Positions 4,845 through 5,400 of a stretch of 5,400 nt of DNA are shown here, one piece after another. Under the pieces are notes generated by a model. It had not been told where the DNA came from and searched no databases. It saw only the letters and a list, made by a program, of their open reading frames with translations. Every line of letters begins with the position of its first letter. Position 1 is the first letter of the stretch. The stretch covers positions 1 through 5,400 of the forward strand of contig JAIRWJ010000043.1 of the NCBI GenBank assembly GCA_031269065.1, written 5' to 3'. Both the position numbers and the translations under genes were made by a program. This DNA comes from Rickettsiales bacterium (GTDB lineage: Bacteria; Pseudomonadota; Alphaproteobacteria; Rickettsiales; UBA1997).

Positions 4845-5400
4845 TCAGGATGCAGTTCCGAGATTTGCATCATCTATGGAACCTATCATAAAAAATGCCT
4901 GCTCTGGCACAGAATCAAATTCACCCTCCATAATTCTATTACAGTCACCTATGGCTATCTCAACTGGGACAAACTTTCCCGCCAAACCCGTAAACTGCAC
5001 CGTGGTGAAAAATGGTTGGGTTAGATATCTTTCAAGTTTTCTGGCCCTTGCGACGGTAGTTCGGTCACTAGGGGACAGTTCGTCTAGACCGAGCATAGCT
5101 ATCATATTCTTCAGACCCTCATATTCTGTTAGAGTTTTTTTTACATTTCTAGCACATTCGTAGTGCTTCCGGGAGATCAAATTAGGGGACAGCATATTTG
5201 AACCAGATATAAGTGGATCCATGGCCGGATAGAGTCTCTGGCTAGCTCTTTTTCTGGAAAGTGCTATAGTCGAGGAAAGATGGGAAAAAATATGCGTGGC
5301 AGATGGGTCTGTAAAGTCGTCAGCAGGGACATAAATAGCTTGTATAGATGTTATAGAGGCGTCACCGGTGCCGACTATTCTCTCCTCAAACTCTGCTATA
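4845..5400 (-). CDS. atpD: N-ATPase beta subunit (catalytic), partial: C-terminal part only
   Basis: This is the catalytic ATP-hydrolysing/synthesising subunit. The frame is open from the right edge of the window to the TGA at 4845-4847, giving about 184 residues. Translation of the visible part begins I-A-E-F-E-E-R-I-V-G-T-G and continues through S-I-T-S-I-Q-A-I-Y-V-P-A-D-D-F-T-D-P, the near-invariant beta segment after the Walker B strand. Next come L-Y-P-A-M-D-P-L (usually Y-P-A-V-D-P-L), L-G-L-D-E-L-S-P-S-D-R (the DELSEED loop) and T-V-A-R-A-R-K-L-E-R-Y-L-T-Q-P-F-F. The end, P-E-Q-A-F-F-M-I-G-S-I-D-D-A, is close to the normal beta C-terminus. The internal Met at 5220-5222 is not a real start: it is the Met of P-A-M-D-P-L. 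The P-loop, G-E-R-T-R-E and catalytic Glu lie outside the window. As the first gene of the N-ATPase operon, its promoter should lie beyond the right edge. Confidence 0.97.
   Translation of the reverse strand, partial: IAEFEERIVGTGDASITSIQAIYVPADDFTDPSATHIFSHLSSTIALSRKRASQRLYPAMDPLISGSNMLSPNLISRKHYECARNVKKTLTEYEGLKNMIAMLGLDELSPSDRTTVARARKLERYLTQPFFTTVQFTGLAGKFVPVEIAIGDCNRIMEGEFDSVPEQAFFMIGSIDDANLGTAS

Larger units (their letters stand above)
1..5400 (-). other. N-type ATPase operon, order atpD-C-R-B-E-F-A-G (both ends cut)
   Basis: All eight genes share one strand with gaps of 51, 28, -17, 25, 21, 8 and 0 nt from atpD to atpG, so they are almost certainly one transcript. Beta/epsilon at the head, no stand-alone delta gene, a long atpF and an atpR before atpB distinguish it from the ordinary F-ATPase operon (a-c-b-delta-alpha-gamma-beta-epsilon). 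No internal promoter, hairpin terminator, repeat, RNA gene or mobile element was seen. Confidence 0.93.

Noticed and set aside
4876..5163. A 95-codon plus-strand frame opposite atpD
   Set aside because: Antisense to the conserved C-terminal domain of beta; no supporting signals.
4845..5222. Beta fragment treated as a complete small protein starting at the Met at 5220-5222
   Set aside because: The same frame continues upstream to the window edge with conserved beta sequence, and this Met is the middle of the P-A-M-D-P-L motif.
1..5400. Ordinary F-type ATP synthase operon
   Set aside because: Gene order, absence of a delta gene, presence of atpR, the long atpF and the N-type c and a motifs all point to the N-ATPase instead.
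1..5400. CRISPR array, insertion sequence, tRNA/rRNA gene, internal terminator or promoter
   Set aside because: Coding sequence fills nearly the whole window, the longest gap is 51 nt, and I saw no direct or inverted repeats, tRNA-like folds or T-rich hairpin ends in the gaps.

Overview
The window is one strand of a single gene cluster for a rotary ATP synthase/ATPase, read entirely from the minus strand. Going down the transcript (high to low coordinates) the order is: atpD (beta, 5' part outside the window), atpC (epsilon), atpR (small accessory membrane protein), atpB (a), atpE (c), atpF (b, long form with a delta-like C-terminus), atpA (alpha), atpG (gamma, last few residues outside the window). 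This order, with beta and epsilon first, no separate delta gene and an atpR upstream of atpB, is the hallmark of the N-type ATPase (N-ATPase, usually described as atpDCQRBEFAG). It differs from the common atpIBEFHAGDC order of ordinary bacterial F-ATPases. The protein sequences agree: the c subunit has a carboxylate in both helices and an E-S-S-A-I-Y ion site, the a subunit has the N-type Gly-Asp-Ile-Ser-Lys lead-in to the essential Arg, and the b subunit is 247 residues.

Layout: 1-831 gamma (C-terminus cut by the window edge); 832-2346 alpha; 2355-3098 b; 3120-3392 c; 3418-4089 a; 4073-4372 AtpR (overlaps a by 17 nt); 4401-4793 epsilon; 4845-5400 beta C-terminal part. Intergenic gaps run from 0 to 51 nt, so there is no room for internal promoters or terminators of the usual kind, and I see none. 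There is no gene-free stretch longer than about 50 bases. The operon promoter must lie beyond the right edge and the terminator beyond the left edge.

How the genes work together: alpha, beta, gamma and epsilon form the catalytic head and central stalk. The c ring and subunit a move the ion. The b/delta-like AtpF forms the peripheral stalk. AtpR is thought to assist the membrane sector. N-ATPases are usually a second, laterally acquired rotary ATPase, often credited with ATP-driven ion export.

The most notable departure is the absence of atpQ: only 28 nt separate atpC from atpR. Smaller oddities are a degenerate DELSEED loop in beta, a polar and weakened first membrane segment in AtpR, and an out-of-frame 27-codon reading frame that bridges atpD and atpC with an ATGA overlap.

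The host cannot be named from this window. It is bacterial-type sequence of moderate GC (low-to-mid forties percent by eye), with a strong preference for AGA/AGG arginine and ATA isoleucine codons and a high density of CTAG tetranucleotides. I found no evidence of a previously undescribed system. This is a recognisable N-ATPase operon with some lineage-specific differences.
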